36,903 nucleotides of DNA from CAG-390 sp045636385 (GTDB lineage: Bacteria; Bacillota; Clostridia; Oscillospirales; CAG-272), in contig JAZTXK010000073.1 of NCBI GenBank assembly GCA_045636385.1, forward strand, positions 1 to 36,903. Reading direction: 5' to 3'. A model generated the notes under the pieces. It did not search any database. It saw only the letters and a list, made by a program, of their open reading frames with translations, and was not told where the DNA came from. A program made the position numbers and the translations under genes. Positions 16,672 through 24,336 of the stretch are shown here, one piece after another (position 1 is the stretch's first letter; each line of letters opens with the position of its first letter).

Positions 16672-16889
16672 AGCGAATAGTGCATAGTGAAAATTTACCA
16701 TCTGTAATTTTATGCTGCACTGATGAAACATCGTACTGACCTAAAACAAAAACAATAAATAAAAATCTCGGATATCGAAGCCTAAGCTCGATATCCGAGA
16801 TTTTTTATTTTTGCATTAAATTATCACTCAAATAATTTCCGAGCGAACGCAAGGATTTTTCCTTAATTTTTCACTCTTCACTATTCGCT
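16672..16889. repeat. 25-bp imperfect inverted repeats bounding the intergenic region
   Basis: The left arm AGCGAATAGTGCATAGTGAA (16672-16691, continuing AAATT) and the right arm, whose reverse complement begins AGCGAATAGTGAAGAGTGAA (16889-16865), match at all but a few positions. Together they bound a ~218-bp AT-rich stretch that holds a long perfect hairpin in its middle. It could be a small non-coding mobile element or simply repeated linker DNA; nothing is coded inside. Confidence 0.5.
16761..16805. terminator. Bidirectional terminator between isomerase and lipoprotein genes
   Basis: A perfect 18-bp stem (16761-16778 with 16788-16805) and 9-nt loop, with A-runs on the left and T-runs on the right, so it can end transcription from both converging genes. 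Confidence 0.9.
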
Positions 16890-16898
16890 CAATTTATC

Positions 16899-18407
16899 TT
16901 ATCCAAGCTTTTCAATGCTGTTATTGAACGTCGTAATCTGTCTCTGCACAGCCTTGCTCTGCGTTGCCCACGCGGAGGTGATGGCGTTGTTCGTGTAGCC
17001 CGTCCAGAGAGCTTCGGTTACGTCAATTCCGAATACCTCGGAAAGATCGTATACGATAGTGGACTTGATGAGGTCGAGCATAACGGTGTCGTTTGCATCG
17101 TTAACACGGCGGGTCTTGATGGTGATCTCGTAGTACGCGGGCATTACCGTGCGGCTGGATTCGTATGCCCAGTAATCCATTACGTTCGCGATCATGGTGA
17201 AATCAAGAGACTCGGAGTTCGGGATACCCCAGATGTTGGAGAGCTTATCCATCTTGTGATGGTAGGTTTCCTGATCGGAGGAATACTTGGGGTTAGGAGC
17301 TATTCCGTAACCATCGCCTTCCATATCGCTCACCTGATTGGAAACGCCCATATTAGCCTGAACGAAGAGGAAGTGGCCCTGCGAGAAGAGATTTCTTCCG
17401 TAGTTATACTTATTTCCGAATGCGGAAACGTCAGCACCGTCGGAAGCGTCGGTATAGGTGATGCAGGTCTCACCCTTAAGAACGGTGGAGAGCTTCGAGA
17501 AGATATTGTCGATCTTTTCGATATCAAGATCAATGCTCAGCATACCTGCGGAATCCTTCGAGGAAAACTCAACTCCGCAGCCGACAAGGAGATGGATGGC
17601 GTTACCGTTGGTCGCGCCGGTTTCCATAAGAAGTCCGTAGGTGTCGTTTCCGGTTCTTACCTGGTCACCGTCGTCAGAGTAGACGGCGTTGACGAGGGAG
17701 AGGAAGTTATCGAGCGTCCAATTGTTTTCTTCAATATAGGTATAGGGGCTTGTAAGCTGATAGTTCTTGATGAGATTCTTGTTGAAGAAGAAGAATCTTG
17801 CGCCCGCAAGGTTGCTGACGCTGGTATCGTTCGCCATAATGAAAAGCTTACCGTCGATCTCATAGCCCTCTGCACAGTTTGCATCCCACCAAGGATTGGT
17901 GAAATCAATTCCGAGATTGTTGAAATCGTAAAGGTATCCGCTCGTTGCAAGAGCCGCGAGCTTGTCACGCTGATTGAGAACAACGTCGAAATCCATCGTT
18001 CCCGAGGAAATGCCGTTGCGGATGCTCGTATCGATGCTGTCGGAGACGAGCTGCTCGATCTTGATGCCGTACTTCTCCTCGGTCAGGGTATTTCTGGTGT
18101 AGACCGCAGAGCTCATAACGTCGGTCGGTTCTTCCGTTCCTATATAGAAAGCGGGATAGGAGGAAGCGGAGGGGCTGCGGGAAATGACCACGAAAGAGTC
18201 ACCGCCGTAATTCGCCTCGGGGAAAACGGGAGTGGTATCCTCTGCGGTAACCTCTTCGGTTGCGCCGGCAGTGTCGACGACGGACGGTGCCGCCGTGGTA
18301 TCAGCAGTTTCACTTCCGGTATCCGCGCAGGAAACCATAGAAACCGACATAATTATCAAAATTACAGTCAATATCCAAGCCGTTGAACGTATCGTGTGAT
18401 TTCTCAT
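16899..18407 (-). CDS. Extracellular solute-binding lipoprotein
   Basis: A 502-residue secreted lipoprotein that looks like an ABC-type family 1 substrate-binding protein, probably for a sugar or oligosaccharide. The signal peptide has a basic start, a hydrophobic stretch (about 11-26) and a lipobox ending SMVSC; a Thr/Ala/Asp/Glu-rich linker follows. The mature part carries typical SBP features such as YTRNTLTEEKYGIKIE, DFDVVLNQRDKLAALATSG and the FTNPWWD segment. ATG 18407 is chosen over GTG 18419 because GAGG lies six nt before it. It has its own strong promoter. No permease or ATPase genes are near, so it is an orphan binding protein that must work with a transporter encoded elsewhere, or as a sensor. 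Confidence 0.82.
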   Translation of the reverse strand: MRNHTIRSTAWILTVILIIMSVSMVSCADTGSETADTTAAPSVVDTAGATEEVTAEDTTPVFPEANYGGDSFVVISRSPSASSYPAFYIGTEEPTDVMSSAVYTRNTLTEEKYGIKIEQLVSDSIDTSIRNGISSGTMDFDVVLNQRDKLAALATSGYLYDFNNLGIDFTNPWWDANCAEGYEIDGKLFIMANDTSVSNLAGARFFFFNKNLIKNYQLTSPYTYIEENNWTLDNFLSLVNAVYSDDGDQVRTGNDTYGLLMETGATNGNAIHLLVGCGVEFSSKDSAGMLSIDLDIEKIDNIFSKLSTVLKGETCITYTDASDGADVSAFGNKYNYGRNLFSQGHFLFVQANMGVSNQVSDMEGDGYGIAPNPKYSSDQETYHHKMDKLSNIWGIPNSESLDFTMIANVMDYWAYESSRTVMPAYYEITIKTRRVNDANDTVMLDLIKSTIVYDLSEVFGIDVTEALWTGYTNNAITSAWATQSKAVQRQITTFNNSIEKLG

Positions 18408-18454
18408 TTCTAACCTCACTGAAAATTATATTTCGGCAGATTTCCGATACTTTA

Positions 18455-18483
18455 ATTATACATAAAATATGTTTATTTGTCAA
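18455..18483 (-). promoter_or_regulatory. Sigma-A promoter of the solute-binding lipoprotein
   Basis: TTGACA (18483-18478), 17-bp spacer, TATAAT (18460-18455) on the minus strand, about 48 nt above the ATG. It lies downstream of the terminator at 18534-18549, which separates this gene from the RNA upstream. Confidence 0.9.
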
Positions 18484-18524
18484 TAGTTTTGCAACAACTT
18501 ATGAACAAATTATCAAAAAAGACA

Positions 18525-18670
18525 AATAAAAAAGGAGTCCGAGGACTCCGAGTGAATAAAAAAAGCAACGGCGGTGACCGATCTCCGCGTCAAAACGTAT
18601 CATAAGCTTGATAGTCCGCAGAAAAAGGTGACCGTCGTGCATTCGAGGCCGCGACACTATTGCGTTGCGT
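18525..18670 (-). ncRNA. Candidate small structured RNA (unassigned)
   Basis: A promoter-to-terminator unit with no ORF. The predicted RNA starts near 18670. GCAACG (18668-18663) can pair with CGUUGC (18570-18565), closing the molecule; CGGUCACC (18634-18627) can pair with GGUCACCG (18579-18572) with one C-C mismatch; UAUCA/UGAUA closes an apical hairpin. The outer 3' arm runs straight into seven U residues (about 114 nt), and a second hairpin GGAGUCC/GGACUCC plus U6 lies at 18549-18526 (about 145 nt). I do not see the conserved SRP RNA apical motif, tmRNA or RNase P features, nor a convincing 6S bubble or known riboswitch core. Family unknown. Confidence 0.55.
18526..18549 (-). terminator. 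Terminator of the candidate small RNA
   Basis: On the minus strand GGAGTCC and GGACTCC form a hairpin followed by TTTTTTAT. It separates the RNA from the lipoprotein gene. Confidence 0.8.
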
Positions 18671-18676
18671 GATGAC

Positions 18677-18705
18677 ATTATACTACAAATTCGGCGAAAA
18701 GTAAA
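18677..18705 (-). promoter_or_regulatory. Promoter of the candidate small RNA
   Basis: TTTACT (18705-18700), 17-bp spacer, perfect TATAAT (18682-18677). The -35 matches four of six consensus bases. Confidence 0.65.
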
Positions 18706-18937
18706 TATCCAAAATGACGAATATTTTCACTTTTTTTCGTGCAAAAGCGACAAAGTAGAAATTAGCCTGTAAAAAACGCCCATTTTTAGTGCATTATCAC
18801 AACGACAAGCACTGCGACATAGCAAAACACACAAAATGTAACCGTCTGTTTTGGCAGATTGAACGAAACAACTGTGTGCCTTAATTTTTACCAAACGGTA
18901 TCTTTTTTACTTTTTTTATTAAATCTTTTCATAATGT

Positions 18938-18975
18938 ATAGATTTTTTCAAAAATCTATGATATAATATTATAAT
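18938..18975 (+). promoter_or_regulatory. Putative lon promoter region with dyad
   Basis: A perfect 10-bp inverted repeat, ATAGATTTTT / AAAAATCTAT with 2 nt between (18938-18959), sits just upstream of TATAAT at 18962-18967; a second TATAAT is at 18970. No good -35 is visible, the dyad occupies that place. It may be an operator or a regulator-dependent promoter. Neither a CIRCE element nor an obvious CtsR box is present. Confidence 0.45.
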
Positions 18976-19063
18976 AAAAATATAATCGCATAATCATACG
19001 CATCTGCATTCAGATATTTTTCCGCCTTGCGGTGCGGTGCGTATTACCGAAAGGATAGAATAA

Positions 19064-21520
19064 ATGCCCCATTACACAGAAAAAATCGACCAGATCATGC
19101 TTCCCGTCATTCCGATAGGTGACGCAGTTGCATTTCCGCCCTTCCCTATCGGCATCGAGCTTGATGACAAGCTCGTTTCCGCCGCCGTTGAAGCAGCGGG
19201 TGCGACCGGAATGCTCGTTTTTCTCGTTTCCGAAAACTCAGAGCTTGAGGGTCAGGAGCCACCCGAAACCCTGTTCAACGTAGGTACGATTGCAAAGATC
19301 AGACAGAGTGTCAAGAACGATAACGGAACCAATCTTCTCTGCGAATGCCGCTCCCGCGCCATCGCAATCGACTACAAAAAGACCGGCAAGATCATAACTG
19401 CTTCCCTCATTGCCAAAGAAATCTCGCTCGTCGACGACGGCGGTCTCAAGGGTGAGGCCTACTGCCGTGAACTGCGCCGCGAGCTCGACCGTATGCTGAG
19501 CTACGTCGGTAAGGCATCCAGCACGATACGCGACGAGGCTAAAAGAATGACCGATCCCGCTCTTCTCTGCGACTTTATCGCTTCTTCGGTTCTCGTCCGC
19601 TTCTTAGACAAGCGTAAGGTACTCGCGGAGTTCGATCCCTTTGAGCGCGCAGAGCTCCTGCTCGAAATTCTCAGAAGCGAATGCGATCTGATGCGCTACG
19701 AAAACGAGATCCAGGAAAAAACACGTGCGCGTGTGGCGCAAAATCAGCGCGAGTATTACCTTCGCGAGCAGCTCAAGGCTCTCGAGGACGAGCTCGGCAT
19801 GAACGAGGAGGATCCCGACGATTGCACCGCAAAGATCAGAAACGCCGATCTGCCCGACGAGGTTCGTGAAAAGCTCTTCAAAGAGAACGATCGCCTTTCA
19901 AAAACTCCCTTCGGCTCTGCCGAGGCGGCGGTTCTCCGCAACTATATCGAAACCGTTCTCGAGCTTCCTTGGAACAAGAGAACGAACAACCGCGTAAGCG
20001 TTGCGGCGGCTAAGAAGATCCTCGACGCCGATCACGACGGAATGAAGAAGGTAAAGGAACGCATCCTTGAATACCTTGCGGTCAAGCAGCTTTCTCCCGA
20101 ACTTAAGAATCAGATTATCTGCCTTGTCGGCCCTCCCGGCACGGGTAAGACTTCTATCGCGGCTTCTATTGCAAACGCGATGAACCGCAAATATATCCGC
20201 GTGTCCCTCGGCGGTATTCACGATGAATCCGATATCCGCGGACATAGAAAGACCTACGTTGCCTCGATGCCCGGACGCATTATGGCGGCTATGGAAAAGG
20301 TCGGAGTCAAGAATCCCCTTATGCTTCTCGACGAGATCGACAAGCTGACATCCGATATGCGCGGAGATCCCGCGTCGGCACTCCTCGAGGTTCTCGACCC
20401 CGAGCAGAACAAGACCTTCCGCGACCACTTTATCGAGCTCGATTTCGATCTTTCGGAATGTCTGTTCATCACCACGGCAAATACTCTTGATACGATCCCG
20501 CGCCCCTTGCTCGACCGTATGGAGGTTATTGAGCTTTCAAGCTACACGCGCCGCGAGAAGCTTGCCATCGCGAAAAACCATCTTCTTCCGAAGCAGCGCG
20601 AGCGTCACGGTCTTGACGGACGCAAGCTCAGAATAACCGATGAAGCTCTCTATGAGATCATCGACTGCTACACCCGCGAGGCGGGAGTCCGTAACCTTGA
20701 GCGCACCGTCGCGGAGCTTTGCCGTAAGGCGGCTAAAAAGCTCGTTGAATCCGAAGGTGCGATCAAGCGCATTACCATTGATAAGAACGATATCGTTTCC
20801 TATCTCGGCGGAAGAAAGATACTTCCCGAGCTTTCGGCAAAGGAAGACCTTGTCGGCGTTGTTAACGGCCTTGCATACACTGAAGTAGGCGGAGATATGC
20901 TCAAGGTCGAGGTTGCGGTTCTTGAAGGAACCGGAAAGCTCGAGCTGACGGGTTCTCTCGGCGACGTTATGAAGGAATCGGCAAAGGCCGCGCTCACTTA
21001 TATCCGTTCGATCGCGTCGAAGTACGGTATTCCCGCAGATTTCTATAAGACGAAAGATATACATATCCACGTTCCCGAGGGTGCGGTTCCGAAGGACGGT
21101 CCTTCCGCAGGCGTGACAATGACGACGGCTCTCTGCTCTGCTCTTTCGGGCATCCCCGTACGTCACGACGTGGCTATGACGGGCGAGGTCACTCTCACCG
21201 GCAGAGTTCTCGCCATCGGCGGACTCCGCGAAAAGACTATGGCAGCTTACGCCGCAGGCATCAAAACCGTACTCATCCCCGCCGACAACGAGGTCAATCT
21301 CGAGGAGGTGGACGAGGAGGTTCGCGCAAATATCAACTTCATCACCTGCCGCCGCGCAGAAGAGGTTCTCGCTCACGCTCTCGTTTCTGCTCCCGCAGAC
21401 GAGATATTTACCGAAAACGGCAAGTCGGATGACGGATACGAAAGCGCGCTTTCGGGCGTTATCATCAACAATCCCACAGCGGAAATTCCCGCTATAAGAG
21501 GCAAGAAACATGGCAATTAA
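19064..21520 (+). CDS. lon: ATP-dependent protease Lon (LonA type)
   Basis: Soluble AAA+ serine protease that degrades misfolded and regulatory proteins. The 818 residues comprise an N-terminal substrate-binding domain and helical bundle (about 1-300), the AAA+ module with Walker A GPPGTGKTS (from about 356) and Walker B LMLLDEIDK, and the C-terminal protease domain. The catalytic dyad is S681 in KDGPSAGVTM and K724 in GLREKTMAA. No membrane segment, so it is LonA rather than LonB. The start has GAAAGGA nine nt upstream. It heads a long plus-strand run and overlaps engB by 11 nt, the lon-engB(ysxC) pairing known from Bacillus and relatives. Confidence 0.98.
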   Translation: MPHYTEKIDQIMLPVIPIGDAVAFPPFPIGIELDDKLVSAAVEAAGATGMLVFLVSENSELEGQEPPETLFNVGTIAKIRQSVKNDNGTNLLCECRSRAIAIDYKKTGKIITASLIAKEISLVDDGGLKGEAYCRELRRELDRMLSYVGKASSTIRDEAKRMTDPALLCDFIASSVLVRFLDKRKVLAEFDPFERAELLLEILRSECDLMRYENEIQEKTRARVAQNQREYYLREQLKALEDELGMNEEDPDDCTAKIRNADLPDEVREKLFKENDRLSKTPFGSAEAAVLRNYIETVLELPWNKRTNNRVSVAAAKKILDADHDGMKKVKERILEYLAVKQLSPELKNQIICLVGPPGTGKTSIAASIANAMNRKYIRVSLGGIHDESDIRGHRKTYVASMPGRIMAAMEKVGVKNPLMLLDEIDKLTSDMRGDPASALLEVLDPEQNKTFRDHFIELDFDLSECLFITTANTLDTIPRPLLDRMEVIELSSYTRREKLAIAKNHLLPKQRERHGLDGRKLRITDEALYEIIDCYTREAGVRNLERTVAELCRKAAKKLVESEGAIKRITIDKNDIVSYLGGRKILPELSAKEDLVGVVNGLAYTEVGGDMLKVEVAVLEGTGKLELTGSLGDVMKESAKAALTYIRSIASKYGIPADFYKTKDIHIHVPEGAVPKDGPSAGVTMTTALCSALSGIPVRHDVAMTGEVTLTGRVLAIGGLREKTMAAYAAGIKTVLIPADNEVNLEEVDEEVRANINFITCRRAEEVLAHALVSAPADEIFTENGKSDDGYESALSGVIINNPTAEIPAIRGKKHGN

Positions 21521-22115
21521 TATTCAGAATTCAAATCTTGAGATCACCGCGGGCAGAATTGATCAGTTTCCGAGCAAGGCTATCCCTCAGATAGTTTTTT
21601 CGGGAAGATCGAACGTGGGCAAGAGCTCTCTTATCAACACCATGCTCGGCAGAAAGTCGCTCGCACGCGTCAGCTCGGCGCCCGGTAAGACCATTACAGT
21701 CAATTTCTATAACGTAGATAACAAGATCATGCTCGTTGACCTTCCCGGCTACGGCTTTGCCAAGCGTCCCGAAAGCGAGAAAAAGCGTTGGAGCGCACTT
21801 ACCGACGGTTATTTTACCAACAACCCGAACTTCGACCGTCTCAAGCTCGCAGTTCAGCTCGTCGACCTTGAGGTAGGTCCCACGCAGGACGACCTGATGA
21901 TGATAAGCTATCTCGCACAGATGCAGATTCCCTTTGTCATCGTTGCTTCCAAGGCAGACAAACCCAACAAGACCAACCGCGCAAAGGCTCTCGAGCTTCT
22001 TCATAATCATGAGTACATCCCCAAGGGAACCGAGATCATTCCCTTCTCGGCAAAGTCGGGTGAAGGAAAGGAACAACTCTGGAAGCTCTTCTTCGCGGTC
22101 ACATCGCAAAAATAA
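21510..22115 (+). CDS. engB: Ribosome biogenesis GTPase EngB/YsxC
   Basis: TRAFAC-class GTPase needed for assembly of the 50S subunit. The 201-residue protein shows G1 GRSNVGKSSL, the switch region with KTITVNFYNV, G3 DLPGYGFAK, G4 SKADK and G5 SAKSGEG. Its ATG lies inside the end of lon (11-nt overlap), with GAGG in the lon coding sequence as ribosome-binding site, so translation is coupled. Confidence 0.97.
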   Translation: MAINIQNSNLEITAGRIDQFPSKAIPQIVFSGRSNVGKSSLINTMLGRKSLARVSSAPGKTITVNFYNVDNKIMLVDLPGYGFAKRPESEKKRWSALTDGYFTNNPNFDRLKLAVQLVDLEVGPTQDDLMMISYLAQMQIPFVIVASKADKPNKTNRAKALELLHNHEYIPKGTEIIPFSAKSGEGKEQLWKLFFAVTSQK

Positions 22116-22121
22116 ACTAAA

Positions 22122-22829
22122 ATGTTCAGATATCTTATTACCAACGGCTTGGACGGAATTCAGGGATACCTTATCTCGCTTGCCCTTACCTTGCCGATAA
22201 TTCTCTTCTCGCTGACGCTGCACGAATGTGCACATGGCTGGATGGCCATGAAACTCGGCGACCGTACAGCTTACAATCTCGGCAGACTTACGCTCAATCC
22301 GATAAAGCATCTCGATCCTATCGGCTTTATCTGTATGCTCGTTTTCGGCTACGGATGGGCAAAGCCTGTTCCGATAATGACGAGGAACTTCAAGAATCCG
22401 CGTAAGGGTATGGCTCTTTCCGCAATCGCGGGACCGATCAGCAACCTGCTTCTCGGTTTTTGCTTCGTCATTCTTTGGAATATTGCCGTATTCGTATTTA
22501 ATCTTGTTTTGGAAAATGGGGGGCTTTCAAACGAAAGAGCTCTTATCATGGCGCAGCTCGTTCTCATATTCTTTGAGATGGGAGCACAGCTTAACGTATA
22601 CCTCGCGGTATTCAATCTTCTCCCCGTACCTCCCTTTGACGGCTCGAGATTTTTCTACGTCTTTTTGCCGCCCAAGTGGTATTTCAAGGTTATGCAGTAC
22701 GAAAGATACATTATGATCGGCATTCTCGTTCTGTTTTATTTCGGTATACTTTCGATACCGCTTGATTTCATTTCGGGTCTGGTCCTCGACGGTATGTATT
22801 GGCTCGTCGGACTCATCCCGATCTTCTGA
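22122..22829 (+). CDS. Site-2 protease family (M50) membrane metalloprotease
   Basis: Integral membrane zinc protease of 235 residues in the YwhC-like branch. The zinc motif is HECAH (34-38) within the first membrane segment pair, and the third ligand lies in FNLLPVPPFDGSR (about 170-182). There are five to six hydrophobic segments and no PDZ domain, so it is not RseP/RasP proper. Substrate unknown. It starts 6 nt after engB with no recognisable ribosome-binding site (the upstream bases are A-rich), so it is probably translated by coupling to engB. A YwhC-like M50 gene just upstream of scpA-scpB fits Clostridia. Confidence 0.9.
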   Translation: MFRYLITNGLDGIQGYLISLALTLPIILFSLTLHECAHGWMAMKLGDRTAYNLGRLTLNPIKHLDPIGFICMLVFGYGWAKPVPIMTRNFKNPRKGMALSAIAGPISNLLLGFCFVILWNIAVFVFNLVLENGGLSNERALIMAQLVLIFFEMGAQLNVYLAVFNLLPVPPFDGSRFFYVFLPPKWYFKVMQYERYIMIGILVLFYFGILSIPLDFISGLVLDGMYWLVGLIPIF

Positions 22830-22837
22830 GGACATTT

Positions 22838-23629
22838 ATGGAAGAAATTATTTCATACAAGCTTGAGAAGTTTGAAGGCCCTCTCGACCTGCTTCTCTCG
22901 CTGATCAAAAAAAACAAGGTGCAGATAGAGGATATACCGATATCCCTCATCTGCGAGCAATACGTTGAATATATCGCAAAGGCTCAAAAGCTCGATATGG
23001 AGCTTGCGGTCGAATTTCTCGTTATGGCAAGCGACTTGATGCTGATCAAAAGTAAGATGCTTCTGCCGCGCGAGGAGGATGAACCCGAGGAAGACCCGCG
23101 CGCCAAGCTTGCGGATGCTCTTGCCCGTCTTGAAGCGGCAAAGAGTGTTGCGGGCGAGCTTGGTAAGCGTTACGCGCAGTATTCGGGACGTATGGCAAAG
23201 GATTCGGAGGATATCTCCCCCGATAAGACCTACGTCAAGGACTACGACGCCGCAGTTCTCGTTCCCGCTATGCGACGTGTTCTTGCGGAATACCGCGACA
23301 CCGAGGCAATCTCAACGGGACTCGTGCGCCCGATAGTGGCGCGTCCGATAGTGCCCGTCCGTATAAAAATTATGGGTATTATGAGGCATTTCAAGGATCT
23401 CGAATCCCGTCCCTCGCTCGGTGATCTTCTTGACGAAGCCGACTCACGCCCCGAGCTCGTTGCCATCTTCATCGGTGTTCTCGAGCTTATCAAGATGAAG
23501 CGCGTGCTTCTTGTTGAAGAGCTTGACGAATTTGGCAATCCTCGCGGAATTTCAACGAGATTCAAGGCGAATCCCGAATTCGGCACAGAGCTTCCCGACG
23601 ATCTTGAGATCGACGGCTACAACGAATAA
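22838..23629 (+). CDS. scpA: Segregation and condensation protein A (kleisin)
   Basis: Kleisin subunit that bridges the heads of the Smc dimer. The 263-residue form starts at ATG 22838 (MEEIISYKLEKFEGPLDLLL), seven nt after GAGGA; the longer frame back to 22799 overlaps the M50 gene and is excluded. The N-terminal FEGPLDLLLSLIKKNKVQIEDIPIS and the YIAKAQKLDMELAVEFLVMASDLMLIKSKMLLP segment are the ScpA signatures; a winged helix at the C terminus (about 185-250) contacts Smc. Its Smc partner is encoded at 817-4437 on the other strand. Confidence 0.97.
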   Translation: MEEIISYKLEKFEGPLDLLLSLIKKNKVQIEDIPISLICEQYVEYIAKAQKLDMELAVEFLVMASDLMLIKSKMLLPREEDEPEEDPRAKLADALARLEAAKSVAGELGKRYAQYSGRMAKDSEDISPDKTYVKDYDAAVLVPAMRRVLAEYRDTEAISTGLVRPIVARPIVPVRIKIMGIMRHFKDLESRPSLGDLLDEADSRPELVAIFIGVLELIKMKRVLLVEELDEFGNPRGISTRFKANPEFGTELPDDLEIDGYNE

Positions 23630-23648
23630 CATATTTAAGGTAAACAAA

Positions 23649-24311
23649 ATGGATCAGGAAAACAAACTTTCGGAAATTCGCAAGATAGAGGGCGCGCTTG
23701 AGGCAATACTCTTTGCGGCGGGTCACCCCGTCAGCTACGAAAAGATCGGCGAAGCGCTTGAGCTTACTCCCGGCGACGCCAAAAGAATCGCCGAGCATCT
23801 TGCGGAAAAATACAATTCTAACACCGACGGCGGCATTATGATGCTCCTCTTCCCCGACACCTGTCAGCTTTGCTCGCGCGAGGATTACATCCCCTACGTC
23901 CGCATTGCGCTCGGCATACGTCGCGGAGGAAATCTTTCCAACTCGGCTCTCGAGGTGCTTGCCATCGTCGCGTACAATCAGCCGGTAACGCGTTCCTTCA
24001 TCGACACGGTGCGCGGAGTTGACTCGGCTTACGCGGTCGGTTCGCTTCTCGACAAGGAATTGATCGAGCCCTGCGGCAAGCTTGACGCCCCCGGCAGACC
24101 CACGCTCCTTGCAACCACGGAAAAATTCCTTCGCGTATTCGGTCTTAACAATCTCGGCGATCTTCCCGAGGGCGGCGCACTTCGCGGTGCGGCTGACGCT
24201 CTCCTTGAAGCCGAGGAGGAAGACGAACAGCTTTCACTCGAGCTTGATGACAGCACCTCATCGGATGCCACCATCGAGGAGGAAGAGCTCTACACTCCCG
24301 ACGAGGAATAA
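23649..24311 (+). CDS. scpB: Segregation and condensation protein B
   Basis: Winged-helix dimer that binds the kleisin ScpA in the Smc complex. The 220-residue form starts at ATG 23649 (MDQENKLSEIRKIEGALEAI), 19 nt after scpA; an in-frame opening back to 23511 lies within scpA and is not used. Diagnostic stretches are IEGALEAILFAAGHPVSYEKIGEAL, NSALEVLAIVAYNQPVTR and GRPTLLATTEKFLRVFGL. The tail after about residue 180 is very acidic and probably disordered. Confidence 0.97.
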   Translation: MDQENKLSEIRKIEGALEAILFAAGHPVSYEKIGEALELTPGDAKRIAEHLAEKYNSNTDGGIMMLLFPDTCQLCSREDYIPYVRIALGIRRGGNLSNSALEVLAIVAYNQPVTRSFIDTVRGVDSAYAVGSLLDKELIEPCGKLDAPGRPTLLATTEKFLRVFGLNNLGDLPEGGALRGAADALLEAEEEDEQLSLELDDSTSSDATIEEEELYTPDEE

Positions 24312-24336
24312 AAATCTTCAAAAAACATAAAGGCAG

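Larger units (their letters stand above)
18408..19063. other. 656-bp intergenic region
   Basis: No protein gene is supported here. From left to right it holds the lipoprotein promoter, a terminator hairpin, a candidate minus-strand small RNA with its promoter, an AT-rich stretch (18710-18930) in which I recognise nothing, and the lon promoter region with a dyad and several TATAAT hexamers. Confidence 0.7.

Noticed and set aside
15791..16720. A 309-codon minus-strand frame opposite the sugar isomerase gene.
   Set aside because: The plus-strand protein has the full set of TIM-barrel metal ligands, a ribosome-binding site and operon context; the minus frame has none.
18525..18670. Identification of the candidate RNA as SRP RNA, 6S RNA or a common riboswitch.
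   Set aside because: The SRP apical motif is missing, the size and bubble do not suit 6S RNA, and no riboswitch core that I know is visible. It is left unassigned.
18710..18930. Possible second RNA or small ORF in the AT-rich stretch before lon.
   Set aside because: Only short weak inverted repeats (such as TACC/GGTA) occur, with no promoter-terminator pair and no ORF with a binding site.
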